From contig NC_087161.1 of the NCBI RefSeq assembly GCF_035594125.1, positions 8,400,001 to 8,464,000 on the forward strand: a stretch of DNA of 64,000 nt, in the 5' to 3' direction. Position numbers and translations under genes: made by a program. This document shows, piece by piece, positions 12,190-25,147 of this stretch (its first letter is position 1; each line of letters begins with the position of its first letter). The stretch comes from Scylla paramamosain (Eukaryota > Arthropoda > Malacostraca > Decapoda > Portunidae). Under the pieces are notes generated by a model. It was given only the letters and a program-made list of their open reading frames with translations, was not told the origin of the DNA and searched no databases.

Positions 12190-12560
12190 CCATTTGATCA
12201 ACATGTGCTTACCATCTTAGCACACATTGCTCTGCCCATCCTGCCAAGTCTCTTGTAACGTTTGTTCTCTTTCTTACTTCCTATATACAGTGAACCCACG
12301 CATGCTCTTGCCCACTCCAACGACACCGTGCTAGTCAGAAAACGCACATTTAACATTCCAGCCAACCACACTATAACATTGACCTTCACCTGCCTTCAAA
12401 CACTTCACTGCACTTCTATCCAGACCTGGTGGTTTTCCATTTCTGAGTCCCTTACTGCTACCTGGACCTCCCTCTTCGTTATATTTGCCTCATTTAACTC
12501 CCCTAGTATATTAACTCTAATCATTAGCGTCCCGCCCAAATGCCCCAATCTCAGGCTCTC
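12190..12560 (-). pseudogene. RTE-like reverse transcriptase fragment
   Basis: Minus-strand translation gives pieces like MLNVRFLTSTVSLEWARACV followed by SLYIGSKKENKRYKRL. These resemble the finger region of RTE/R1-type RTs, where a VPxDW..ACIVPLYKGKGDK block is typical. The upstream part, including the NGKAPGLD-type block, is partly readable with frame breaks and matches 61,840-62,000. Short and heavily decayed. Confidence 0.5.
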
Positions 12561-12773
12561 TCTCCTACAGATTCAGCTATTTCTCAAAATATTCTCCCTA
12601 CCTCCTTCCCACTATATCCTACCAAGCTGCTTTCACCTGTTCCTCACTGCCAAATGTTTTTTTTTTTTTTTTCTCCTATTTTCAGAACATTTTCTTATTT
12701 TCTAGAACATTCTCTGTTAACATTACCCCCCCAATCTTCTATCAGCTCTTGCTTTAGCGTCACACACAACTAA

Positions 12774-12835
12774 TAACAATAATAATAATAATGATGATGA
12801 TAATAATAATAATAAAAGTAATAATAATAATAATG

Positions 12836-12890
<55 letters not shown>

Positions 12891-12956
12891 TAATAATAAT
12901 TATTATTATTATTACTATTATTATTATTATTATTATCATTATTATTATTATCATTA

Positions 12957-12987
<31 letters not shown>

Positions 12988-12990
12988 ATC
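12774..12990. repeat. (AAT)n/(ATT)n array forming a self-complementary block
   Basis: AAT units on the left and ATT units on the right are reverse complements, so each strand could form a long hairpin. It directly precedes retroelement fragment G1. Confidence 0.95.
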
Positions 12991-13059
12991 ATTGTTATTA
13001 TTTTCTATTTATTTAAAAATAAGTAGTTATTTCTTGATACTGTTGCTGCTACTGCCACT

Positions 13060-14130
13060 AAGAAAGATGAAGATTAATAATAAGCACAATAAAAATTCTC
13101 ATATTACAGCAGGCCTAAGAAACAGTATTACTGAAAAGCACAGACTAGGTAGACTGGCGGCAAAATGGCCTGTAACATACGGAATTCAGGATAGAAACTG
13201 TAGAAACAAGCTTACTGTCTTTTTTGTCAAAAATAATTATCTTAAAGATCAACTAAAACTTAGACAAGGTAATGTTAAATTAACTTGGGCTGTTATATAT
13301 AATTTGATGGGTAGAAATAACAGTTGTCAAAGCAATGAAATCAAATTAAAAAAATATAACTATCTAGCTGAAATATCTTCAATAATAATTTTTTTTAATA
13401 TATCTGAAAATTTAGATATGTCCAATTAATTGCAATTAGATATAATAATCCTCCAGAAATATAATTTATATATCTGTATCCAGTTATCCCACAAGAAGTT
13501 CAACAGATCCCTGAAAAATATATCAGGTGGCCATAATGATATTCCCCCAGGTCTCCTGTGACACACTGCCTAGTATATTGACGTCCCACTCAGCCATGTA
13601 GTCAACTAGTGTTTAGGGAAAGATGTTTTACAGACAAAATTAAAAATTGCCAAAGTAATTCACGTTCATAAATCAGATGACAAAGAAAATGAAAATTGTC
13701 GGCCATTGTCAATTTTACCATCATTAAGTAAAGAGTTTGAAAGATCAATTGTTAAAAGATTTAGTCTGTCTTTATAAGACACTAAATTGTTATCCAAAGA
13801 TTAGTTCGGCTTTCGTAAAAAATAGATCCACAGAAAGAGAGAGAGAGAGAGAAAAAAAAAAAGATAAAATCTACAAGGGAAGTATATGAATGTTTAGAAA
13901 AAAAAAATCATGTTGCAGGAGTATTTTTAGATCTGTCCAAGGCCTTTGACTCACTTGAGTATAGAATATTGCTAGACAAACTTAAGAATTTGGGTATAAA
14001 AGTCTTACCACTAAATCTTTTTTTCAAGCTACTTGACAGACAGGAAACAAGCAGTGTTTTGTAATAAGAGCGTATCCACACTGAAAAAAATATTAACAAG
14101 GGAGTGCCTCTCTAACAAGGGAGGAGGAGA
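13060..14130 (+). pseudogene. Decayed non-LTR retrotransposon fragment G1 (RT N-terminal half)
   Basis: The first frame (to about 13,429) resembles the linker before an RT: KNNYLKDQLKLRQGNVKLTW, then an IxFFNISENL block. Broken frames then give RT blocks: a segment like KIAKVIHVHKSDDKENENCR, LSKEFERSIVKR, FGFRKK, FLDLSKAFDS and LLDKLKNLG, to about 14,100. A short GA run (13,836-13,852) sits just after FGFRKK. There are several stops and no catalytic YADD block. Family G appears again at 17,944. Confidence 0.6.
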
Positions 14131-14250
14131 ATGAATTTGATTGACTAGTTTTAAAGTTCTTTGGTTGTTTCTTTTGATTAATAATATTATTAAGTTGGAT
14201 GGTAATTTAGTTAATGTTTTGTTTACTTTGTTTATTTTTTTATTTATTTA

Positions 14251-16946
14251 TTTTTTTTATGTAGGAAGGATACTGGCCAAGGGCAACAAAAATCTAATAA
14301 AAAAAATGCCCACTGAAATGCCAGTCCCATAAAAGGGTCAAAGCAGTGGTCAAAAATTGGTGGATAAGTGTCTTGAAACCTCCCTCTTGAAGGAATTCAA
14401 GTCATAGGAAGGTGGAAATACAGAAGCAAGCAGGGAGTTCCAGAGTTTACCAGAGAAAGGGATGCATGATTGAGAATACTGGTTAACTCTTGCCTTAGAG
14501 AGGTGGACAGAATAGGGGTGAGAGAAAGAAGAAAGTCTTGTGCAGCGAGGCCGCGGGAGGAGGGGAGGCATGCTGTTAGCAAGATCAGAAGAGCAGTTAG
14601 CATGGAAATAGCGGTAGAAGACAGCTAGATATGCAACATTGCGGCGGTGAGAGAGAGGCTGAAGACAGTCAGTTAGAGGAGAGGAGTTGATGAAACGAAA
14701 AGCTTTTGATTCCACCCTGTCTAGAAGAGCAGTATGAGTGGAACCCCCCCAGACATATGAAGCATACTCCATACATGGACGGATAAGGCCCTTGTACAGA
14801 GTTAGCAGCTGGGGGGGTGAGAAAAACTGGCGGAGACGTCTCAGAACACTTAATTTCATAGAAGCTGTTTTAGTTAGAGATGAGATGTAAAGTTTCCAGT
14901 TCAGATTATAAGTAAAGGACAGACCGAGGATGTTCAGTGTAGAAGAGGGGGACAGTTGAGTGTCATTGAAGAAGAAGGGAGAGTTGTCTGGAAGGTTGTG
15001 TCGAGTTGATAGATGGAGGAATTGAGTTTTTGAGGCATTGAACAATACCAAGTTTGCTCTGCCCCAATCAGAAATTTTAGAAAGATCAGAAGTCAGGCGT
15101 TCTGTGGCTTCCCTGCGTGATATGTTTACCTCCTGAAGGGTTGGACGTCTATGAAAAGACGTGGAAAAGTGCAAGGTGGTATCATCAGCGTAGGAGTGGA
15201 TAGGACAAGAAGTTTGGTTTAGAAGATCATTAATGAATAATAAGAAGAGAGTGAGTGACAGGACGGAACCCTGAGGAACACCACTGTTAATAGATTTAGG
15301 AGAAGAACAGTGACCGTCTACCACAGCAGCAATAGAACGGTCAGAAAGGAAACTTGAGATGAAGTTACAGAGAGAAGGATAGAAACCGTAGGAGGGTAGT
15401 TTGGAAATCAAAGCTTTGTGCCAGACTCTATCAAAGGCTTTTGATATGTCCAAGGCAACAGCAAAAGTTTCACCAAAATCTCTAAAAGAGGATAACCAAG
15501 ACTCACTAAGGAAAGCCAGAAGATCACCAGTAGAGCGGCCTTGACGGAATCCATACTGGCGATCAGATAGAAGGTTGTGAAGTGATAGATGTTTAAGAAT
15601 CTTCCTGTTGAGGATAGATTTAAAAACTTTAGATAAGCAGGAAATTAAAGCAATAGGACGGTAGTTTGAGGGATTAGAGCGGTCACCCTTTTTAGGAACA
15701 GGTTGAATGTAGGCAAACTTCCAGCAAGAAGGAAAGGTAGATGTTGACAGATAGAGCTGAAAGAGTTTGACTAGGCAAGGTACAAGCACGGAGGCACAGT
15801 TTCGGAGAACAATAGGAGGGACCCCATCAGGTCCATAAGCCTTCCGAGGGTTTAGGCCAGCGAGGGCATGGAAAACATCATTGCGAAGAATTTTAATAGG
15901 TGGCATGAAGTAGTCAGAGGGTGGAGAAGAGGGAGGAACAAGCCCAGAATCGTCCAAGGTAGAGCTTTTAGCAAAGGTTTGAGCAAAGAGTTCAGCTTTA
16001 GAAATAGATGTGATAGCAGTGGTGCCATCTGGTTGAAGTAGAGGAGGGAAAGAAGAAGAAGTAAAGTTATTGGAGATATTTTTGGCTAGATGCCAGAAAT
16101 CACGAGGGGAGTTAGATCTTGAAAGGTTTTGACATTTTCTGTTAATGAAGGAGTTTTTGGCTAGTTGGAGAACAGACTTGGCATGGTTCCGGGCAGAAAT
16201 ATAAAGTGCATGAGATTCTGGTGATGAAAAGCTTAAGTACCTTTTGTGGGCCACCTCTCTATCATGTATAGCACGAGAACAAGCTATGTTAAACCAAGGT
16301 TTAGAAGGTTTAGGACGAGAAAAAGAGTCAGGAATGTACGCCTCCATGCCAGACACTATCACCTCTGTTATGGGCTCAGAACGCAAAGACGGGTCTCTGA
16401 CACGGAAGCAGTAGTCATTCCAAGGAAAATCAGCAAAATACCTCCTCAGGTCCCCCCAACTAGCAGAGGCATAACGCCAGAGGCACCTTCGCTTAGGGGG
16501 ATCCTGAGGAGGGATTGGAGTGATAGGACAAGATAAAGATATGAGATTGTGATCGGAGGAGCCCAACGGAGAAGAAAGGGTGACAGCATAAGCAGAAGGA
16601 TTAGAGGTCAGGAAAAGGTCAAGAATGTTGGGCGTATCTCCAAGACGGTCAGGAATACGAGTAGGGTGTTGCACCAATTGCTCTAGGTCATGGAGGATAG
16701 CAAAGTTGTAGGCTAGTTCACCAGGATGGTCAGTGAAGGGAGAGGAAAGCCAAAGCTGGTGGTGAACATTGAAGTCTCCAAGAATGGAGATCTCTGCAAA
16801 AGGTAAGAGGGTCAGAATGTGCTCCACTTTGGAAGTTAAGTAGTCAAAGAATTTCTTATAGTCAGAGGAGTTAGGAGAGAGGTATACAGCACAGATAAAT
16901 TTAGTATGAGAGTGACTCTGTAGTCGTAGCCAGATGGTGGAAAACT
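14251..16946 (-). mobile_element. BS/jockey-like non-LTR retrotransposon D1, 5'-truncated
   Basis: This is the best-preserved minus-strand copy of the window's main family, D. Its 3' end is the poly(T) at 14,251-14,258, followed by a conserved 3' UTR beginning ATGTAGGAAGGATACTGGCC. The 5' end is truncated inside the endonuclease and followed by a 23-bp snap-back inverted copy of itself (16,947-16,969). It separates family G debris on the left from LTR fragment R3 on the right. Confidence 0.9.
14350..16827 (-). CDS. Endonuclease/reverse transcriptase polyprotein of D1 (partial, open)
   Basis: An 825-residue uninterrupted frame. From the first Met it contains the back half of the endonuclease: [10 protein letters not shown] at about residue 17 and SSDHN near residue 91. 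RT follows: [51 protein letters not shown], and the catalytic YADD near residue 546. A C-terminal domain ends in [11 protein letters not shown]. The frame stays open upstream of this Met to the hairpin, so the true N terminus is lost. Known role of the family: target-primed reverse transcription of its own RNA. RT is intact but the endonuclease lacks its first motifs. Confidence 0.9.
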   Translation of the reverse strand: MEHILTLLPFAEISILGDFNVHHQLWLSSPFTDHPGELAYNFAILHDLEQLVQHPTRIPDRLGDTPNILDLFLTSNPSAYAVTLSSPLGSSDHNLISLSCPITPIPPQDPPKRRCLWRYASASWGDLRRYFADFPWNDYCFRVRDPSLRSEPITEVIVSGMEAYIPDSFSRPKPSKPWFNIACSRAIHDREVAHKRYLSFSSPESHALYISARNHAKSVLQLAKNSFINRKCQNLSRSNSPRDFWHLAKNISNNFTSSSFPPLLQPDGTTAITSISKAELFAQTFAKSSTLDDSGLVPPSSPPSDYFMPPIKILRNDVFHALAGLNPRKAYGPDGVPPIVLRNCASVLVPCLVKLFQLYLSTSTFPSCWKFAYIQPVPKKGDRSNPSNYRPIALISCLSKVFKSILNRKILKHLSLHNLLSDRQYGFRQGRSTGDLLAFLSESWLSSFRDFGETFAVALDISKAFDRVWHKALISKLPSYGFYPSLCNFISSFLSDRSIAAVVDGHCSSPKSINSGVPQGSVLSLTLFLLFINDLLNQTSCPIHSYADDTTLHFSTSFHRRPTLQEVNISRREATERLTSDLSKISDWGRANLVLFNASKTQFLHLSTRHNLPDNSPFFFNDTQLSPSSTLNILGLSFTYNLNWKLYISSLTKTASMKLSVLRRLRQFFSPPQLLTLYKGLIRPCMEYASYVWGGSTHTALLDRVESKAFRFINSSPLTDCLQPLSHRRNVAYLAVFYRYFHANCSSDLANSMPPLLPRPRCTRLSSFSHPYSVHLSKARVNQYSQSCIPFSGKLWNSLLASVFPPSYDLNSFKREVSRHLSTNF

Positions 16947-16969
16947 ATCTGGCTACGACTACAGAGTCA
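16913..16969. repeat. Perfect 23-bp snap-back hairpin at the 5' end of D1
   Basis: Arms at 16,913-16,935 and 16,947-16,969 are exact reverse complements around an 11-base loop (GGTGGAAAACT). The left arm and loop are native D sequence, as judged from the copies at 32.9 and 50.6 kb. The right arm is an added inverted copy. Confidence 0.95.
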
Positions 16970-17645
16970 GAGTTATGTTTTGAACTTAAGTTTGTTTGGT
17001 TTATGAAATTAAAGGTAGCTGCCACCAACCATGGGTTTATGCTTAATACATTTATCTTTTATTCTTATTAATTAACCAGGGTTTTATAAGGCACTGGAAA
17101 ATCCCGTGATAAAAAAAAAAAGATGCAAGTATCTATATAAAAAAGAAACAGTCTTCATTTTATTTTCTCTGAATACACAATGGTTTATCTAGAAGATTAA
17201 TCTGTTACCTTGAAGTTGTGGGATCCCTATACTAGGAAGTGACAATGCCCCTAATCAGTTCATGAGAAATTTTTAAAATGAATAATTTTCACCAAGTTAA
17301 TCTGAGTATGGCCAGATGTTAATCCTAATAATTGCAGTGTGGGTGTTATATCAAAATGTTGTGTATTACTGGTGTAATGACTAATACATAATCAAAAGAA
17401 AATTTTACTTATCTACCCTGAGTTTTAGGTTTACATCTTGAAGTTATTCCCTTAGAACTAAATAGATAACTGGCCAGGGAATTTGAATGTTCTTCTCTCT
17501 GTCAATAATGATGGTCAATGAAGTAATTATTTTATCTCAGGCTCAAATGGTTATTTTTATTTGAACAAAGTTTTTAAGCAATATAAGATTCTCGGAACAA
17601 TGTGACAAACACACCTGTCATCTATGATGGTCGGTTAGCCACTAA
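16970..17645 (-). mobile_element. LTR fragment R3 (same repeat as the 29.6-30.5 and 40.9-44.8 kb LTRs)
   Basis: Read on the minus strand, this matches the R repeats in order. The order is TAACCGACCATCAT, an ACTTTGTTCA..AAAATAACCATTT block, CCTGGCCAG, TGAACTGATTAGG, CCCACAA.TTCAAGGTAACAG and CCAGTGCCTTATA. The match is diverged, with indels. No internal retroelement region is attached, so it is either a solo LTR or a fragment cut by D1. Confidence 0.6.
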
Positions 17646-17943
17646 GTCGTGCAGTTCAGTTTCAGTTTATTAAAGAAAATAAATAATGCGAGGGGTGGGG
17701 GTGGGGAGAACAAAGCACACAGAAAAAAAAAAAAAAAATGAAAATAGTATGAGAATAAAAGTTGTGCGGTCTGCCGCCAGGCTTTATATAGACCGCCTCA
17801 CATTACAAACTAGTTCTTTCCGCCATGAGTAATAATACATTTTTTTCAGTGTCCCTAAAAGTCAATGTCCCTTCTCTGCTCTAAGATTGTTCTTGAACAT
17901 CCTAGCTAACAGTTCCCACATACTGCCAGACCCTAACACAGTC
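17646..17943. other. No gene seen; small hairpin
   Basis: No reading frame is supported. An 8-bp inverted repeat (GCGGTCT..AGACCGC, about 17,766-17,797) could form a short hairpin. Confidence 0.4.
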
Positions 17944-18056
17944 TATCATTAAGTAAAGAGTTTGAAAAATCAATTGTTAAAAGATTTAGTCTGTTTTTAT
18001 AAGACACTAAATTGTTATCCAAAGATCAGTTCGGCTTTCGTAAAAAATAGATCCAC

Positions 18057-18057
<1 letters not shown>

Positions 18058-18137
<80 letters not shown>
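18058..18137. repeat. (GA)n inside retroelement G2
   Basis: About 40 GA units lie at exactly the place where G1 has about 8 units. The array therefore expanded from a purine-rich seed in retroelement coding sequence. Confidence 0.9.
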
Positions 18138-18141
<4 letters not shown>

Positions 18142-18507
18142 ATAAAATCTAGAAAATTTAGAAAATTTAGAACTCAAATATTCTCAGAATTTCTCCATAA
18201 CTACACAGAGTTATCATTTCCTACAAGTTTCCACTCAATTTATAGCATCTTGTGAGAGGGATTTTTTATCTGACTTATTTAACAAAATCCAGGAATCCTG
18301 GTTTTCTGGTTTTTACATAGCATTGGCATCAACAGGGCTGTTGTATTCATTCGCGCTAAGCTAAGTTCTCATCTCAAATATATATAATTTGTCAATTCCT
18401 ATATTACAATTTCATTTAATATCCTTGTCCTAAATTCTTACTGATCTCGAAAATATATACAAAGTTTTATTTACGAACCCACCCTCTATTCCTTCCCCCC
18501 CCCCCAA

Positions 18508-18513
18508 AAAAAA

Positions 18514-18611
<98 letters not shown>

Positions 18612-18632
18612 TAGATAGATAGATAGATAGAT
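18508..18632. repeat. Poly(A)-(TA)n-(GATA)n microsatellite
   Basis: A C run and an A run pass into TA units (18,531-18,608), then seven-odd GATA units. Confidence 0.95.
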
Positions 18633-18956
18633 AAATAAAATAATTTAGAGACGTTGCCGTTCCTTTAGGTTAATCTTGACTAAATAATTTTACATGATCA
18701 TAATTGAATGATGTTGTCTTCTATATCCCCTCTATTTAATTTAATCATCTTTACTTTTTGTCCCATGACACCTCAAGCATAATTTTTGGGACCTTTATTA
18801 TTCTTGGTATATAATATTGATACTTGTAAAGCCAGTTATGATGCGAGTCATGTTTTATTTGCAGATGACATAAATTTAAAGACATTAGACCCGTTACACG
18901 CTAAAGTTAATAGTGAACTATAGAAAAATAAGTGGGTAATAGCTAATAAACTTACT

Positions 18957-19459
18957 TTTTTTTATGTAGGAGGGACACTGGCCAGGAGCAACAAAAATCC
19001 AATATATAAAGAAAAAAAGGCCCACAGAGATGCCGATCCCCGAAAAGTGTCCAAAGTGGTAGTCAAAAATTGAAGAATAAGTGTCTTGAAACCTTCCTCT
19101 TATAGGAGTTCAAGTCATAGGAAGGTGGAAATACAGAAGCAGGCAGGGAGTTCCAGAGTTTACCAGAGATAGGGACGAATGAGTGAGAATACTGGTTAAC
19201 TCTTGCATTAGAGAGGTGGACAGAAGAAAGCCTTGTGCAGCGAGGCCGAGGGAGGAGGGGAGGCATGCAGTTAGCATAGAAGCTGTTTTACATAGAGATG
19301 AGATGTGAAGTTTCCAGTTTAGATTACCAGTAAAGGACAGACCGAGGATGTTCAGTGTAGAAGAGGGGGACAGTTGAGTGTCACTGAAGAAGAGGGGATA
19401 GTTGTCTGGAAGGTTGTGTCGAGTTGATAGATGGAGGAATTAAGTTTTTGAGACATTGA
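18957..19459 (-). mobile_element. D-family copy D2, internally deleted
   Basis: The 3' end is at the poly(T) at 18,957. It carries the D 3' UTR and the last 67 or so codons (19,266-19,063, ending REVSRHLFFNF-like). It then jumps near 19,272 to the segment encoding the upstream ASMKL..LNWKLH region, missing roughly 330 bases in between. A smaller deletion removes part of SFSHPYS. The 5' end is truncated near 19,459 inside G2. Confidence 0.8.
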
Positions 19460-19641
19460 ACATACACAAGGATAACTAATTATGTATTTTTATCAAAATC
19501 GTTATGATGATAATATTTTAGGCTCAGTTTACATAGTGGGACACAAAATTCAGAGTTACATATACTAGATTTCTTGGTGTTATTATAAACGAACATTTAA
19601 ATTGGAGAATAAAATAACAATCTGTCAGTGTGAGTGTATTA

Positions 19642-19778
<137 letters not shown>

Positions 19779-20522
19779 GTTTTATACAGAGTTAAGCACA
19801 AACGACTAAAGCATTGCGAAGCATATACTTCTTATTTTGTTATCCAAACAGCATTTACTGTCTGTCTGTCTGGGGATGCACTTGGCCTTTCACTGTAAAA
19901 AAAAAAAAAGCCTTCTTTGCGCAAAATAAAATTAGAAAATACCTTTAAAGGCAAGTATGACCCAACTAATTCGTTATTCAATAATTTGTGATAACTGAAA
20001 TTTGAGTTTTTAAAGAAATAATTTCTTATACTTAATATTTACAATGACATAATAAATAATAGTGGTACTAATAAATTATTTACTGTTCTTCGCTACAGTT
20101 AAGGTACGAGGGGAAACCTTATTGAGTTAGTGCGTTCACAAGCAAAAACATACAAATGTTCTATGCACTATGTTGGCTCGGTAACTTAATTACGAAATTA
20201 TTTGAAAAAGTATTACTAATTTTAAAACATTAAAAAAATATTCAAGTGTTTCCATCAATAAAACCATATGTATGTTATTCGTGCCATTTGTATTTTCAAA
20301 TTCTTTAATTAGTATTCATTATATTAATTACCTCATGTAACTATCAAGGCAAAATATTTTTATTTCTAAGCAAACTATTGTCCCCCTTTATATATTTGTG
20401 CTATCTTTTATACTCTCCCTGTCGCCGCGGAGCAGAAGGTCGGCTGACTAATGCCTCACTAAATGTATATCATTATAAATTATATGTAATAAAAAAAAAT
20501 ATGACAATAAACTTATAAATTA

Positions 20523-20523
20523 T

Positions 20524-20608
<85 letters not shown>

Positions 20609-20612
20609 ACTA

Positions 20613-20649
<37 letters not shown>

Positions 20650-20660
20650 CCTGTTGCTAC
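20523..20660. repeat. (TAC)n(TGC)n trinucleotide array
   Basis: TAC units change to TGC units, with one interruption at about 20,607. Poly-Ser/Ala/Val frames here are repeat artefacts. Confidence 0.95.
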
Positions 20661-22038
20661 TATTGCTGCTGTTGTTTCTGATAATTATTATCATTATCTT
20701 TTCTGGTTGGTTATTAAAAGGAAAAAAATCGGATAATAAAGTTAAAACAAGTACTTTTTTCCTCTCTTTTATACACATGATTCAAAAAGACTGCTTACCA
20801 AACACAAAAGTAAAAGCCACTGACTTCCCGTAAGTGTCAGAGGCCATTTCTTCCCTTATTCACAGTGCAAGCTGGATCATGCGTGTTTACGCAGTAATAG
20901 AGCTGTCAATCATTTATATAAAATAAGGATTATTGTATATGAATATATTGAAATCAGTCTTCAAGCGGTAATGCAGGAGAATAATTCGTAAAAATAAACA
21001 TGATAAATGTTTTTTTTATTATTTCAAGTACAGATTGGTGAATTACTTTCCCTATGGGCAGGTCTCCTCTCATCGATAATGTATTAGGTGTGGCAAATAC
21101 AATGGACTAGGAATGCGACCGTGAAAGCTTTATCCCACTTTTTTTATATGGACTCCGGCTGCTTTCCAAAACGTGATGTTGTTGGTGTCCACTTGTGGTG
21201 GTGGTGGTGGTACACTATCTACTTCCCGACTTAATGGCCCTCTTCCTACTACTGCTGCTTATGTTATATTTGTTGTCTACACCTACTCTCCTCCATTCTA
21301 CGCTTCCTGTTAACTTATGAGTAGGGTTGGAGCTGTTTAAGGACAGAGGCGTTATACAGTTATACAAGCAGTGTGACTAATTATCTTAACATCTAAGTCC
21401 GTTATGCAGGTATTTCTTTTCTTTTCTTTTTTTTTTCAAAATTTTACTCTTATGTACTGCTTAGTGTGTAATGTTTATGACAACGGTACTGCTCCTTTGT
21501 TTTATGTGTGTGCATTTGTGATTACTAGGCGGGTAACATCTATCTACGTTGTGACGGGATCGTGACGGAGCATGACGGTGATGACGGAGAGGGCGGTGAG
21601 ATGAATGAAGAGACAGCACTCACAACCATCCATTTAGTAATGAAAATGGTAGTAACAGTGAGGGAAACACTGACTAGTCAGTTTCTCACTCAAATCCTCC
21701 TCTTCGTTCCTCTCACATGACAGTTTGAGTGACGGCGAATGACTATGAGGCATTCTGGTAATTCTTCCGCAACTGCGGTCACCGAACGTCCTATTCTGCC
21801 GCCTCCTTTTTCGCCGGCAACACCATCAGCAGTTCCTCGTCAGGGCGCTCCTTTGTGATGACAAACTGTAGCACTCCACGGGACGGCTTCTCTCCTAGCG
21901 CGGGCAGCAACAGCAAAGCGCGAACACCGCGCACATGCCCACAGCCACCCACTCACCGCCCAATCGGCAACCTGCAAGAGATGCGAGTGTGCGTGTGTGT
22001 GTGTGTGTGTGTGCGAGGAATATGGAGCGGTGTGCACA

Positions 22039-22105
<67 letters not shown>

Positions 22106-22126
22106 CCAGGATGAAGAGTGGTTAAG
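20661..22126. other. No gene supported; GC-richer block and microsatellites
   Basis: No convincing coding frame. A locally GC- and CpG-rich stretch at about 21,780-21,970 precedes (TG)n at 21,988-22,012 and (GA)n at 22,044-22,102. Its composition would suit a 5' exon or promoter, but I see no motif that proves either. Confidence 0.35.
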
Positions 22127-23088
22127 ACCGCTGTAGGTTTACTGAGATCTATCCAGCATTCGGGGTCAGCGCATGCCTGAACAGCGTGCCAGATGTATGT
22201 TTCAATGCTTCATTTGTGTTCTGATGTCACGAAGTGAGCATCTCCCTGCTGGTCTGAGGATGAATTCGGTAGATGATATATTTGGCTCATGGTTTCTTGG
22301 GACGGTTTGACTACTCAGATACATTATTTTCGTTTCTAATGCTATTGTTGTTACATTTTATGTGATCTTCGTTACCTCAATAAAGTCTTCTTTTGGTTTC
22401 AATGGACCACACTCTATAAGGGACGAATTCGCTTATAAACACTAAACATATCCATTTGACTGGTAGATGATGTATTTGGCTCATTGTTTCTTGGGAAACC
22501 TAACCTGACCTAACCTAACTAAACCTAACCTAACCAAACCTAACCTAACCTAATTAATCTAACGTAACCTAACCAAACCTAACTTAACTAAATCTAACCT
22601 AGCCTAACTAAACCTCCCGACACTGCCTGCAGACTATCATGGCGCGAGGTAATGTGCGTACGCGGAGGAACCGATAAAATCTGATAAGAATTAATATCTC
22701 AGGAACGAACAGTTTGCGGCGATAAGGATATACACCACTGTGTTATATGTGACCCAAGTACTTCACTGACATCAATCTTATTATTTTTTTTTTTTTTACC
22801 ATGAGAGATTTGGAAACCAAAAGACGTTATTGAGGCAATGAAGATCACATAAAATGTAACAAAAATAGCATTAGACACGAAAATAATGTATCTGAATAAT
22901 TAAACCGTCCCAAGAAACCATGAGCCGAATATATCATCTACCGAATTCATTCTCAGACCAGCAGGGAAATGCTCACTCCGTGATGGCAGAAAGCAAACGA
23001 GGCATCGAATCAAGCATCTGGCACGCTGTTGACGCATGCTCTGACCCCGAATGCTGGACAAATCTTGAATTAACCTACACCGCTATTA
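22127..23088. mobile_element. Foldback-type element with about 280-bp inverted arms and a telomere-like core
   Basis: The left arm (about 22,127-22,410) and right arm (about 22,815-23,088) are reverse complements, at roughly 85% by eye. Shared blocks include CCAGCATTCGGGGTCAG, ACAGCGTGCCAGATG, CCATGAGCC with its complement, and ACATTTTATGTGATCTTC. The core holds a degenerate CCTAA array (22,497-22,615). A partial third piece of the arm (TAGATGATGTATTTGGCTCA) sits at 22,466. No transposase. Could be a foldback element, a MITE with very long terminal repeats, or an inverted duplication. Confidence 0.65.
22497..22615. repeat. Degenerate (CCTAA)n, complement of arthropod (TTAGG)n-like repeat
   Basis: About 20 units of CCTAA with single-base variants (CCTGA, CCAAA, CTAAA). 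TTAGG is the usual arthropod telomere unit. Similar AGGTTA-rich tracts occur at 29,118 and 58,235. Confidence 0.7.
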
Positions 23089-23097
23089 GATATTGTA

Positions 23098-23122
23098 TTC
23101 ACACACACACACACACACACAC
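23098..23122. repeat. (CA)n microsatellite at the exon's splice donor
   Basis: About 12 CA units on the plus strand. On the minus strand they read GTGTGTG immediately after the Ig exon. Confidence 0.9.
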
Positions 23123-23342
23123 CTCTTGAGGCGTAGTGGTTGTAACGAGCACTGGAAGCCGTCTCCAGGTACACTGTGTCTGAGGTGGAGGTGGAGTAGG
23201 AACCAACAGAGGCGCGGCAGGTGACAGTGGCTTGCCGTCCCTCGAAGAACTCGGGAGCCCGCCAGCGGAGACCTAGGGTGGAGGTGACACGACCTTTCTT
23301 GTCCATACGGTCTGCATACTGGTACAGGTGTGTCTGTCTTAC
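23122..23342 (-). CDS. Immunoglobulin-domain exon, Beaten-path-like (host gene, partial)
   Basis: On the minus strand a 221-base exon stays open. It contains [15 protein letters not shown], the Ig F-strand-like ATVTCRAS and the following DTVYLE. The LGL..F..G...V.CxA pattern resembles the second Ig domain of Beat-family cell-adhesion proteins. A good acceptor (pyrimidines then CAG at 23,343-23,345) precedes it. The donor at the other end is AG|GTGTGTG, formed by the (TG)n microsatellite at 23,098-23,122. No neighbouring exon is recognised, so introns would be long. Alternative: another Ig-superfamily receptor. Confidence 0.55.
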
Positions 23343-23429
23343 CTGGGAAGGAGCAAGATGAGGTGCTGGTTGGCTGATTGATATAACCATGGCACTACAA
23401 CTGTAGGGTGCTATACATACAGAATATAT

Positions 23430-24872
<1,443 letters not shown>

Positions 24873-25040
24873 GAAAAAAATAAGATTATATATATAAATT
24901 ATATAAATTATTATATAAAATTATATAAAGAAAAATCTAAATTAGGCAACAGAAGTCACAAAGAGGGTCAATGAAGTCAACCTCTCGACAAAGAGAGGCA
25001 CCTCATATCCAAGAACAATACATTTTCCCGAAAACTGAAA

Positions 25041-25132
<92 letters not shown>
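25041..25132. repeat. (TA)n microsatellite
   Basis: About 45 TA units just outside the 3' tail of D4. The 170 bases between this array and the previous one show no gene. Confidence 0.95.
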
Positions 25133-25134
<2 letters not shown>

Positions 25135-25147
25135 AAGGTTCTGTCTT

